From a bacterium (GTDB lineage: Bacteria; Bacteroidota; Bacteroidia; Bacteroidales; UBA932): a stretch of DNA of 6,344 bases. Below are positions 1-6,051 of this stretch, piece by piece (the stretch's first letter is position 1; each line of letters opens with the position of its first letter). The stretch is from contig SFUD01000130.1 of assembly GCA_004561775.1 (NCBI GenBank), forward strand, positions 1 to 6,344, written 5' to 3'. The notes under the pieces were generated by a model, which saw only the letters and a list, made by a program, of their open reading frames with translations, was not told the DNA's origin and searched no databases. A program made the translations under genes and the position numbers.

Positions 1-365
1 GACCTCTTTAGGTTGAATTTGGACAGTTTGCAGATTGCGCCGATTTGGGTCTTCATGTCCTCAAATTCACGCACTCTTTTCTTCGCACCTATATTGAGTT
101 GCGTAGAGAAATGCTCCTTACGAAAGAAGACACTGGTGCCCTTGTCCTTTATCGGGGTGGATGGATCTGTGTAGTACAGGAGGCCTTTATTGAAGACTTT
201 ATCGATGCGCTTGAGGTGATTGATTTCAATCTCGTCAGCATCAAGGTCTTTCCATGTGATAGGTGTTTTTAGGTCAATGTTAATTGCGGACAATAACTCG
301 CTTTCCGTCATCGTATACAGTGACAGTAAATAAGTTACACGATTTTTATTGTACTCAATTTTCAT
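1..365 (-). CDS. Partial gene, probable ImmA/IrrE-family metallo-endopeptidase (N-terminal 121 codons)
   Basis: An uninterrupted minus-strand frame opens with ATG at 365-363 (MKIEYNKNRV...) and leaves the window at position 1, so stop and C-terminus are unseen. Residues about 8-65 look like a degenerate XRE-type helix-turn-helix: a leucine-rich 'RVTYLLSLYTMTESELL' segment, then 'LKRIDKVFNKGLLYYTDPS', which resembles the 'LAKLFxVPLxYF' end of the HTH region in ImmA/IrrE proteins. Then come 'SVFFRKEHF' (79-86) and an 'IGAKKRVREFEDMKTQI' helix (92-108), the usual lead-in to the metallopeptidase domain in Bacteroidetes members. The HExxH zinc site that would prove the assignment lies outside the window. 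Family members cleave repressors or other regulators and are common on mobile elements and in toxin-antitoxin-like pairs; a role here is inference. Codon use looks protein-like (K, D, E, I rich) and no other frame here is plausible. No Shine-Dalgarno is evident. A weak -7-like TAACTTAG (372-379, minus) lies almost against the start codon. Confidence 0.62.
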   Translation of the reverse strand, partial: MKIEYNKNRVTYLLSLYTMTESELLSAINIDLKTPITWKDLDADEIEINHLKRIDKVFNKGLLYYTDPSTPIKDKGTSVFFRKEHFSTQLNIGAKKRVREFEDMKTQIGAICKLSKFNLKR

Positions 366-917
366 TATGAGCTAAGTTAGTTATTTCAAATCAAACTGGC
401 AATAGGAATTGATGTCTGAGACCAAAATGCCTGCTTCGCTTCATCCCCACGCGGCGCTTCGCCGGCGCCTCTTACTCTGTGCTGCACTGTTGCTTGGCCG
501 GGGCGTAGGTGTTGGAAGCTGGATATGGCTAATGCTTGGCCATGTGCAGTGTTCGAGCAATTCATCGAGCGCGCGAATCCTTGTTCTAGGCACCTCTGGG
601 GCACATTGGCCCGCGCGGTGGCCTCGATTTGAGCTCACCGAGCGAGTTGATAAAAGTTAATTATCTGGTTATGAGGTATTTGCATTTTGCAAGTGTGCGC
701 GATGATTTGCAGGAAGGCAACGGTTGCGCTTCCCGATGCCAATCCCTATCCTTTTGAGCACAAAATCGGGGTTTTTGTGCTCTGTTTAGTAAGCGGCTGG
801 GCGATGACAGAAGCATCTACGCGATTACGTGGCCTTCGTGCGGATGTTTGTTGATTCCCGTCGCAATATTCGCTTCCCAGCGCAATAGCCGCTTGCCGGT
901 GCGCCTTACATAATTAA
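366..917. other. About 550 bp without a convincing gene
   Basis: This stretch lies between the start of the left-edge gene and the terminator of the tRNA-Lys unit. Roughly 420-660 is visibly richer in G+C than its flanks, and short frames stay open on both strands there. None has a recognisable domain, sensible composition or good start context. On the minus strand a 52-codon open stretch runs from about 905 down to 750 without an ATG and without family resemblance. I see no rRNA, tmRNA, RNase P or SRP RNA signature. The one clear structural element is the inverted repeat at 756-782. It could hold an unrecognised structured RNA, a decayed gene, or the remnant of an inserted element. Confidence 0.6.
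756..782. repeat. Perfect 10-bp inverted repeat (hairpin)
   Basis: GAGCACAAAA at 756-765 is exactly complementary to TTTTGTGCTC at 773-782, with a 7-nt loop (TCGGGGT). No T-run follows the stem on either strand: plus continues TGTTTAG, minus continues AAAAGG. It is therefore not a classical intrinsic terminator. It could be an RNA structure or a protein-binding palindrome inside otherwise unassigned DNA. Confidence 0.7.
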
Positions 918-953
918 TAAAAAAAGAAGCACCTCATTTGATTGAAGTGCTTC
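918..953 (-). terminator. Intrinsic terminator of the tRNA-Lys unit
   Basis: Read on the minus strand, GAAGCAC (953-947) pairs with GTGCTTC (932-926). After one mismatch three more pairs extend the stem around a 6-nt loop. The stem is followed at once by a run of seven T and a further AT-rich tail (925-911). It lies about 20 nt beyond the 3' end of the tRNA and reads in the same direction, so it most likely ends that transcript. Confidence 0.82.
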
Positions 954-972
954 AACTGCTGATTTTGTTTCG

Positions 973-1045
973 TGATTCGCTTGGGGCTCGAACCCAAGAC
1001 CCCAACATTAAAAGTGTTGTGCTCTACCTACTGAGCTAGCGAATC
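973..1045 (-). tRNA. tRNA-Lys, anticodon UUU
   Basis: The 73-nt minus-strand sequence folds as a complete cloverleaf. The acceptor stem GATTCGC (1045-1039) pairs with GCGAATC (980-974). The anticodon stem CAACA/TGTTG encloses the loop CTTTTAA, whose central TTT is the anticodon, reading AAA/AAG lysine codons. The T arm TTGGG/CCCAA encloses TTCGAGC. The D arm contains AGCTCAGTAGGTAGAGC. The discriminator base is A (973), and the next bases are not CCA, so CCA must be added by nucleotidyltransferase. It forms a single-tRNA unit with its own promoter upstream and terminator downstream. Confidence 0.97.
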
Positions 1046-1062
1046 ATCCCGTTTTGGGATTG

Positions 1063-1093
1063 CAAAAGTATATATTATTATTGGAATAGCAAA
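1063..1093 (-). promoter_or_regulatory. Promoter of tRNA-Lys, Bacteroidetes sigma-ABfr type
   Basis: Minus strand: TTTG (1093-1090), 19-nt spacer, then TACTTTTG (1070-1063). This matches the Bacteroidetes vegetative consensus TTTG-N19-21-TAnnTTTG at every fixed position. Transcription would begin about 7-10 nt downstream, leaving a short 5' leader before the mature tRNA end at 1045. The match supports both the transcription unit and the phylum assignment. Confidence 0.85.
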
Positions 1094-1168
1094 ATTTATC
1101 TGGATTTTTTTAAACTTTGCACTCGGTTGCAAGCGAGGTTGCAACCTGTCGGAGTAATAATCTGTCGG

Positions 1169-2347
1169 ATGGAGAGATTTGGTTTTATAGTAGAATTTGA
1201 AGAGTTCCTAGCATTGCACTTAAAGGCGTACATCAAACGCCCCTCTCCGCTATGCCCAGCCGCAAACGAATATCTCTTTGAGCAATACAAACTAATTATC
1301 CGGCTTGTGCCAATCTGCTGCCACTCCTGCTCGCAGCAGAATTGCTACTCTACCTCGCACCAGACCTGCCACTCCAGCCCGCAGCAGACCTGCCATTCTA
1401 CCTTGCAGCAGACCTGCCACTCCTGCCAGGAGCAGACCTGCTATTCTACTCAGCAGCAGAACTGCCCTATCACCCTGCAGAATCGGGAGTCCTGCCATTA
1501 TCCACAGCGGTGCGCGGAGTTTTCCTCTTCCGATTCCTTTACGGAGTGGGATGTGCTTTACCTCTTTGAGGACCGCTGGCGCAGTGGTGGCGAGAAATTG
1601 CGGGCGCGCATTCTCTCCAGGCTTGGCACCTTTAGGAGTCTCTTTGCCAGAAAGTGCCAGATTCTTACACAGGAGGAGTTCGGGAGGCTCTTCCGGAGCC
1701 ACTCTCTTCCCGATGCTCTTCTTGCGCAGATTGCTCAACTTGGTGAATATGACCAATTTATGCGTAGAAGCTACTTGGTTGCGCCGGTGCAAGCCTCTGC
1801 TAAGGTTGATGCTACCATAAGGAATCTCTTCAACCATCTTACAGCTGATTTTCTGCAGAGATATCACAGTTATGGTGCGGCAAAATGCAAGTACAGGGTA
1901 GCACTCCTGCATCAGGGAGAGATGGTTGCTGTTGCCACATTCTCGGATGCGCTAAGAATGACATTTGGCGTGAAGAATCGGGAAGAGGCTATTCCTTCAT
2001 ACGAGTGGGTAAGGTATGCTTCTCTGCCGGATTTGCGCATTGCAGGAGGGATGGGAAGGCTGCTTGGCGAGTTTTGCAGGATTGTGCAACGCCAAGGCGT
2101 CAATCACTTTGAGGTGATGACGTATTCAGATAATGAGTGGTCTAAAGGTGCTGTATATGAGCAACTTGGGTTTAAGCAGGCGGCGCATAGAGGAGCTGTT
2201 GAGTACTATGTGGATATGGCCACTTGGCAACGCTATAGCAAGCGGCAGTACCAATCATTGCAGGAGAGGAGCGGTGCCAGTTGCAAGCAGGCGCAGTTTG
2301 TAAAGATTGCAAATCTGGGCAGCAAGAAATTTATTCTCACCTTCTGA
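1169..2347 (+). CDS. GNAT-like acyltransferase-fold protein of unknown substrate with internal Cys-rich repeat
   Basis: The product is 392 aa from ATG 1169; the frame is open further upstream to a TTG at 1127. ATG is preferred because MERFGFIVEFEEFLALHLK begins the conserved-looking part. Order of parts: N-terminal block (1-48, ending 'IIRLVP'); seven 8-residue Cys/Gln/Ser/Thr repeats (51-106); a second block opening 'EWDVLYLFEDRW' (126-137); then a GNAT-like core. In the core I read 'YRVALLHQGEMVAVATFS' (about 242-259) as strands, 'YEWVRYASLPDLRIAGGMGRL' (278-298) as the acyl-CoA-binding strand and glycine turn, and 'YSDNEWSKGAVYEQLGF' (319-335) as the terminal GNAT motif. That last motif resembles the 'YaDxRWSxGxxYxxLGF' ending of phage and homing-endonuclease-associated GNAT-like proteins. 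The substrate is unknown. The reaction could be acyl transfer, or the fold could serve nucleic-acid modification; that is inference. There is no signal peptide or membrane segment, so it is probably cytosolic. The gene is divergent from tRNA-Lys and 136 bp upstream of cobD. No good promoter match precedes it: TAAACTTTG at 1111-1119 has one base too many. Confidence 0.78.
   Translation: MERFGFIVEFEEFLALHLKAYIKRPSPLCPAANEYLFEQYKLIIRLVPICCHSCSQQNCYSTSHQTCHSSPQQTCHSTLQQTCHSCQEQTCYSTQQQNCPITLQNRESCHYPQRCAEFSSSDSFTEWDVLYLFEDRWRSGGEKLRARILSRLGTFRSLFARKCQILTQEEFGRLFRSHSLPDALLAQIAQLGEYDQFMRRSYLVAPVQASAKVDATIRNLFNHLTADFLQRYHSYGAAKCKYRVALLHQGEMVAVATFSDALRMTFGVKNREEAIPSYEWVRYASLPDLRIAGGMGRLLGEFCRIVQRQGVNHFEVMTYSDNEWSKGAVYEQLGFKQAAHRGAVEYYVDMATWQRYSKRQYQSLQERSGASCKQAQFVKIANLGSKKFILTF
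1319..1486 (+). repeat. Seven tandem 24-bp units encoding a Cys-rich octapeptide
   Basis: Seven in-frame units encode CHSCSQQN, CYSTSHQT, CHSSPQQT, CHSTLQQT, CHSCQEQT, CYSTQQQN and CPITLQNR. Each begins with codon TGC. Units 1, 3 and 5 share CAC TCC followed by xGC, while units 2, 4 and 6 share TCT followed by ACY. This suggests that the array grew by copying a 48-bp pair. Unit 7 is diverged. The unit length is a multiple of three and lacks stop codons in the coding frame, so changes in copy number would keep the gene open. The array interrupts a protein whose flanking blocks look ordinary. Confidence 0.93.
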
Positions 2348-2357
2348 TTTGCTCGAA

Positions 2358-2385
2358 TGGCACTTTTTGTGCTCCAGACTTTTTT
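2358..2385 (+). terminator. Possible weak intrinsic terminator after the GNAT-like gene
   Basis: Eleven bases past the stop codon, TGGCAC (2358-2363) can pair with GTG (2369-2371) and CCA (2374-2376) around a TTTTT loop with a 2-nt bulge. A run of six T follows at 2380-2385. The stem is short and imperfect, so termination may be partial and some read-through into cobD is possible. Confidence 0.35.
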
Positions 2386-2421
2386 CTGTTTGAGGAATCT
2401 ACTTTTTGGGGAATTAACTGG

Positions 2422-2429
2422 TATCTTTG
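2422..2429 (+). promoter_or_regulatory. Candidate -7 promoter element for cobD
   Basis: TATCTTTG is an exact match to the Bacteroidetes -7 element TAnnTTTG. No TTTG occurs 19-21 nt upstream, so the -33 half is poor; the nearest TTTG, at 2405-2408, is only 13 nt away. Initiation here would give a leader of about 45-50 nt before the ATG at 2484. It would also exclude the upstream in-frame TTG at 2427 as a start. Confidence 0.4.
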
Positions 2430-2483
2430 TGCTTTGGAAGTGGAGGTGTATGGAGAGTTGGGATTCTTTTTTTGCGAAATATT

Positions 2484-3572
2484 ATGATTGAAGGACACGG
2501 TGATGACCTTTTCCGTTTTGAGGGAAGGGTGAGAATTAATTTTAGCAGTAATATTCCTCAGAATGTTAACCATGAGGAACTTATAAGGCACCTCTGTGAA
2601 AGGGGGTCGCTGGTTGGCAACTATCCGGAACCGGAACCAAAAAGCGTTGAGAGGAGACTTGCGCAGCTTCTTGGGTTAGAGCCGGAGAGTGTTATTGTTA
2701 CCAATGGTGCTACAGAGGCAATATATCTTATTGCCCATCTCTTTGAAGGGAAGAGATCTGCTATTGTTGCCCCTACATTTCGGGAGTATCAGGATGCGGC
2801 AAAGGTCTTTGCGCATAGGGTCTCCTTTATTAGCTCTATAGATGAGATTGAGGCATCTGATGCAGATATTGTCTGGTTGTGCAATCCCAATAACCCAACA
2901 GGAGAGGTCTTCTGCAGGGAGAGACTTCTTTCAATAATTGATAGATGTAGGGAGAAGGTCTTTGTAATAGACCAGGCTTATGCTCTATATTCAGTAAAGC
3001 GGGTTCTCTCTGCAGAGGATATTGCGGGCAGGGATAATGTTGTTATTCTCCACTCTCTTACCAAAGAGTATATGATACCGGGGCTTAGAATAGGGTATGC
3101 GATTGGTTCTGCTGGAGTAATGGATGCTTTGAGGGGGTTGCGTATGCCGTGGTCTGTAAATGCGCTGGCTATTGAGGCCGCTCATTTCTTTCTGGATAGA
3201 GGCAGCAGGATGAGCGGCAGCAGGATGCGCGGCAATGCGGATGATGGCAACGCGGAGAGCGGCAACCGAAATGATGGCAACAGGGAGGTAATCTCTGCTG
3301 AAGAGTTGCATCGGGAGGCATTGCGTCTCTCTTGCGCGCTCTCTGCTCTTGGGGTTGAGGTGGCGCATACAGATTGCAATTTTATACTTGCAAGGCTGCA
3401 AAAGGGCAGGGCCGCGGAGCTTAAAATGTGGCTGGTGGAGAACTATGGTATTCTCATAAGGGATGCCTCTAATTTTGAGGGGCTTACGCCGGCCCATTTC
3501 AGGATTGCGGCGCAGAGTCCGCAAGAGAATGACATTTTTATAAAGTGTATGCAGGAATGGCTCTCTTTGTAG
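2484..3572 (+). CDS. cobD: Threonine-phosphate decarboxylase CobD (PLP-dependent, fold type I)
   Basis: CobD converts L-threonine O-3-phosphate to (R)-1-aminopropan-2-yl phosphate, the linker of the cobalamin nucleotide loop; it acts in the cytosol. The 362-aa product starts MIEGHGDD, and the 'HG...NFSSNI' opening is typical of the family. Visible PLP-fold marks: NGATE 74-78, PTFREY 97-102, NPNNPTG 134-140, IDQAY 162-166, and SLTKEYMIPGLRIGY 191-205, with K194 the expected Schiff-base lysine and R202 near it. MPWSVNALA (221-229) is the feature that separates CobD from HisC, which carries PYNVN there; I recall the same string in Salmonella CobD. R340 in 'HFRIA' is the expected carboxylate-binding arginine. 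ATG 2484 is preferred to the in-frame TTG at 2427 because homology begins there and a candidate -7 element overlaps the TTG. There is no Shine-Dalgarno. Oddity: residues 240-266 are a Gly/Asn repeat with no counterpart I know in the family, placed between the large and small domains. No other cobalamin genes are visible, so the gene is detached from the usual cluster. HisC is the main alternative. Confidence 0.87.
   Translation: MIEGHGDDLFRFEGRVRINFSSNIPQNVNHEELIRHLCERGSLVGNYPEPEPKSVERRLAQLLGLEPESVIVTNGATEAIYLIAHLFEGKRSAIVAPTFREYQDAAKVFAHRVSFISSIDEIEASDADIVWLCNPNNPTGEVFCRERLLSIIDRCREKVFVIDQAYALYSVKRVLSAEDIAGRDNVVILHSLTKEYMIPGLRIGYAIGSAGVMDALRGLRMPWSVNALAIEAAHFFLDRGSRMSGSRMRGNADDGNAESGNRNDGNREVISAEELHREALRLSCALSALGVEVAHTDCNFILARLQKGRAAELKMWLVENYGILIRDASNFEGLTPAHFRIAAQSPQENDIFIKCMQEWLSL
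3201..3287 (+). repeat. Tandem 15-bp units encoding G-[S/N]-x-x-x pentapeptides inside cobD
   Basis: Five full units and one partial unit encode GSRMS, GSRMR, GNADD, GNAES, GNRND and GNRE. Every unit begins GGC followed by AGC, AAT or AAC. The first two are nearly identical (GGCAGCAGGATG in both) and the later ones more diverged. The array sits between 'AAHFFLD' (232-238) and 'SAEELHREALRL' (271-282). From memory of Salmonella CobD, this is a short connection, and removing about 28 residues here restores a near-equal spacing. The unit length keeps the frame, and the encoded segment is polar, charged and probably disordered. Confidence 0.9.
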
Positions 3573-3663
3573 TACCTTAGTGCTGATATTGATTGTCAGA
3601 GCGTTTGCAGTGTAGTCTTGGTGCAGCGTTTGTCGCCTTTGCCGCACACACTTACCTTTATTG

Positions 3664-6033
3664 TCAATGGGCCTCGGCCACGGGGTCCTCTATGTGCTCC
3701 TGAATGGCGCGCTTGAGAGGGCGTGCGCCGTATTGAGGGTCGTAGCCGCATTCTGCCAAAAAGCGTTTGGCGGCCGGGGTAATGGAGAGTCTGTAGCCGG
3801 CCTGCTCCACTCTGCGGTACACCTCTTTAAGTTCAAGCTCCACTATCTTTGCAATATCCTCCTGCGAGAGGGTGTTGAAGAGGATTTGCTCATCCAGCCT
3901 GTTTAGGAATTCCGGGGTGAAGACCTTCTCCACAGCCTTCTCTATTATTGCCCGTTCCATTCCCTCCTTGTTGCGCTTTACGCTATTGTCAAATCCCAGT
4001 CCGCTTCCGTATGAGATAAGTTCTCTGCTCCCTATGTTGGAGGTAAGAATGATTATGGTGTTGCGGAAATCTACGCAGGAGCCGTTGCTCTCCGTAAGTC
4101 TTCCCTCGTCAAAGACCTGAAGCAGAAGGTTGAAGAGGTCTGGGTGTGCCTTCTCAACCTCGTCCAGCAGGATGACAGAGTAGGGGTGGCGGCGCACCTT
4201 TTCTGTAAGCTCTCCCCCCTGATTGTAGCCTACATAACCCGGAGGGGCTCCTATAAGCCTGCTTACGGCGTGTTTCTCCATATACTCGCTCATATCTATC
4301 CTGATAAGGCTATTAGAGGAGTCGAAGAGATACTCTGCAAGTACCTTTGCCAATTGTGTCTTTCCTACTCCGGTAGGACCAAGGAAGAGGAAGGTGCCTA
4401 TAGGTTTGTTTGGATTGCTAAGGCCCGCCCTGTTTCTCCTTATGGCTCTGGTAATCCTCTCTATGGCTCCTTGCTGTCCTATCACTTTGGAATTAAGGGT
4501 CTCCTCCATCATAAGGAGCCTGTTGCCCTCCTTTTCCGCTATCCTTGTGGCAGGTATGCCGGTGCTCTGGGAGAGCACATTTGCAATATCCTCCCTATCT
4601 ACAATTGCCGGATGGCTGCTCTTCTCCAGCTCCCAGCGCTTGTTCATCTCCTGAAGGTCGCGCCTCTTGTAATCCCTGGCATCTCTATAGTTGGCGGCCA
4701 TTCTGTAGTCGGCGCTCTCCACAGCCTCTTTAAGATGCTGCTCAATTATCTCCAGCTCCCTCTCTAGCTTTGTGATTTCTGCAGGTACCTGAATGCTCTT
4801 CTGGTGCACGCGGCTGCCCGCCTCATCCATCATATCTATGGCCTTGTCGGGAAGCATCCTCTCTGTTATATATCTCTGGCTAAGAAGCACACAGGCGCGG
4901 AGCGCATCGGGAGTATATTTAACATTATGATGCTCCTCATAGCCCTCCTTTATGCTCTCCAGAATGTGCATTGTCTGCTCAAAGTTGGTTGGCTCCACCA
5001 TTATGTGCTGGAAGCGTCTCTCCAGGGCGCCATCCTTTGCCACAATCTTTCTGAACTCGTCTAAAGTGGTTGCCCCTATGCACTGCATTTTGCCCCTTGC
5101 CAATGCAGGTTTTATCATATTTGCAGCATCCAGCGAGCCGGGGCCACCGCCTGCGCCAATTATTGTGTGCAGCTCATCTATGAAGAGGATAATCTCCTTG
5201 TTCCCCTCCACCTGATTGAGTATGGCCTTCATTCTGGCCTCAAACTCTCCGCGAAATTTTGTGCCTGCCACTACAGAGCCTATGTCCAAAGAGATAATCC
5301 GCTTGTTGTGAAGCACTCTGGAGACCTTTCCCGAAGCTATTCTGGCTGCAAGCCCCTCCACTATTGCGCTCTTGCCAACTCCGGGTTCGCCTATAAGCAC
5401 AGGGTTGTTCTTTTTGCGCCTGCCCAGTATCTGTGCCAGTCGCTCTATCTCTGCCTCCCTGCCCACTACAGGGTCCAGACCCCCTTTGCGGGCCATCTCT
5501 GTAAGGTCTGTGCCAAAGCGCTCAAGCATATTTGCATTGCTCTCTTCTGCCTGTTGCGCTCCGGACTCCTCCTCTAATAGTCCCGATGTCATAAGCATCT
5601 CTGCCGCTCCCTGTATGAGACTCTCTGTGGAGATGCCCATCTTCTGCCATATCTGGTTGAGTGGCATAAGGTTAAGTTTGAGGATGGCAAGCAGCAGGTG
5701 GAGTGATGTGGGGGAGGCCGATCCAGAGAGCTCAATCTCTGCAAAGAGCCTCTTGAATATCACCTCCGACTCTGGCGAGAGGGTTATCTTCTCCTCCAGG
5801 TTTGTCTCTTGCGAAGGACTGGTCTCCGCCGGGTTAAGCGCATCCAGCTCCTCTTTTAGTCTTGAGAGATTAACATTATGGCTCTGCATCAACTCGCAGG
5901 CCCTGTTTTCTCTGTGTCTGATTATGCCCAGGAGCAGGTGATATGGGGATATTTCGCTCTTGCCCAAGCGGATAGCCTCCTCTCGGGAATAGATGAGTAT
6001 GGAGTTGAGTTCTTCAGGTAATTTGAGCCTCAT
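3664..6033 (-). CDS. clpC: ATP-dependent Clp protease ATP-binding subunit ClpC (AAA+ unfoldase)
   Basis: ClpC unfolds substrates and feeds them into the ClpP peptidase; it is a cytosolic hexamer. The 789-aa product shows the full order: two Clp-N repeats (about 5-65 and 84-147), a linker, then AAA+ domain 1. Domain 1 has Walker A GEPGVGKS at 215-222, Walker B ILFIDELH at 282-289 and arginine fingers near R339/R340. A short middle domain (about 405-480) carries a UVR-like 'ADYRMAANYRDARD'. AAA+ domain 2 has Walker A GPTGVGKT at 552-559, Walker B VILLDEVEKAH at 620-630, sensor 1 in LTSNIGS, arginine finger R712 in FLNRLDE, and sensor 2 GARP at 769-772. GLGF (678-681) is the ClpP-docking loop. 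The short middle domain and this loop exclude ClpB. Start ATG 6033 gives the standard 'LNSILIYSREEA' N-terminus. The protein ends EDPVAEAH, about 30 residues short of the usual C-terminal strand region of ClpC. The gene is convergent with cobD (91 bp between stops, no clear terminator seen) and divergent from gyrA. Confidence 0.96.
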   Translation of the reverse strand: MRLKLPEELNSILIYSREEAIRLGKSEISPYHLLLGIIRHRENRACELMQSHNVNLSRLKEELDALNPAETSPSQETNLEEKITLSPESEVIFKRLFAEIELSGSASPTSLHLLLAILKLNLMPLNQIWQKMGISTESLIQGAAEMLMTSGLLEEESGAQQAEESNANMLERFGTDLTEMARKGGLDPVVGREAEIERLAQILGRRKKNNPVLIGEPGVGKSAIVEGLAARIASGKVSRVLHNKRIISLDIGSVVAGTKFRGEFEARMKAILNQVEGNKEIILFIDELHTIIGAGGGPGSLDAANMIKPALARGKMQCIGATTLDEFRKIVAKDGALERRFQHIMVEPTNFEQTMHILESIKEGYEEHHNVKYTPDALRACVLLSQRYITERMLPDKAIDMMDEAGSRVHQKSIQVPAEITKLERELEIIEQHLKEAVESADYRMAANYRDARDYKRRDLQEMNKRWELEKSSHPAIVDREDIANVLSQSTGIPATRIAEKEGNRLLMMEETLNSKVIGQQGAIERITRAIRRNRAGLSNPNKPIGTFLFLGPTGVGKTQLAKVLAEYLFDSSNSLIRIDMSEYMEKHAVSRLIGAPPGYVGYNQGGELTEKVRRHPYSVILLDEVEKAHPDLFNLLLQVFDEGRLTESNGSCVDFRNTIIILTSNIGSRELISYGSGLGFDNSVKRNKEGMERAIIEKAVEKVFTPEFLNRLDEQILFNTLSQEDIAKIVELELKEVYRRVEQAGYRLSITPAAKRFLAECGYDPQYGARPLKRAIQEHIEDPVAEAH

Positions 6034-6051
6034 TGTATTATTTTTAATTTC

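Noticed and set aside
45..272. Plus-strand 75-codon frame at the left edge
   Set aside because: It is antisense to the 121-codon minus-strand frame, which runs from an ATG to the edge and resembles an ImmA/IrrE N-terminus.
372..403. Promoter for the left-edge minus-strand gene (ATTG-N20-TAACTTAG)
   Set aside because: Each half has a mismatch, and initiation would fall at or next to the start codon; too weak to list as a feature.
386..660. Three overlapping short frames (409-660 plus; 386-604 and 441-638 minus)
   Set aside because: They overlap each other on opposite strands in G+C-rich DNA, have odd composition and match no family I recognise.
1111..1119. Plus-strand promoter TAAACTTTG for the GNAT-like gene
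   Set aside because: It has one base too many between TA and TTTG, and no TTTG lies at the right distance upstream.
1319..1486. CRISPR array
   Set aside because: Units are contiguous 24-bp coding repeats without unique spacers of uniform length, and the frame runs through them.
1292..1912. Long minus-strand frame of 206 codons (and a 171-codon plus frame at 1305-1820) across the GNAT-like gene
   Set aside because: The tandem array has a unit divisible by three and few stops in several frames, so it opens shadow frames. The plus frame at 1169-2347 continues into recognisable conserved blocks and the others do not.
3201..3287. RTX-type calcium-binding repeat
   Set aside because: The unit is five residues with G-N/S starts, not the nonapeptide GGxGxDxUx, and it lies in a cytosolic enzyme.
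2991..3647. Minus-strand 218-codon frame antisense to cobD
   Set aside because: Its sequence is basic and low-complexity where it crosses the 15-bp repeat, and the plus strand encodes an unmistakable CobD.
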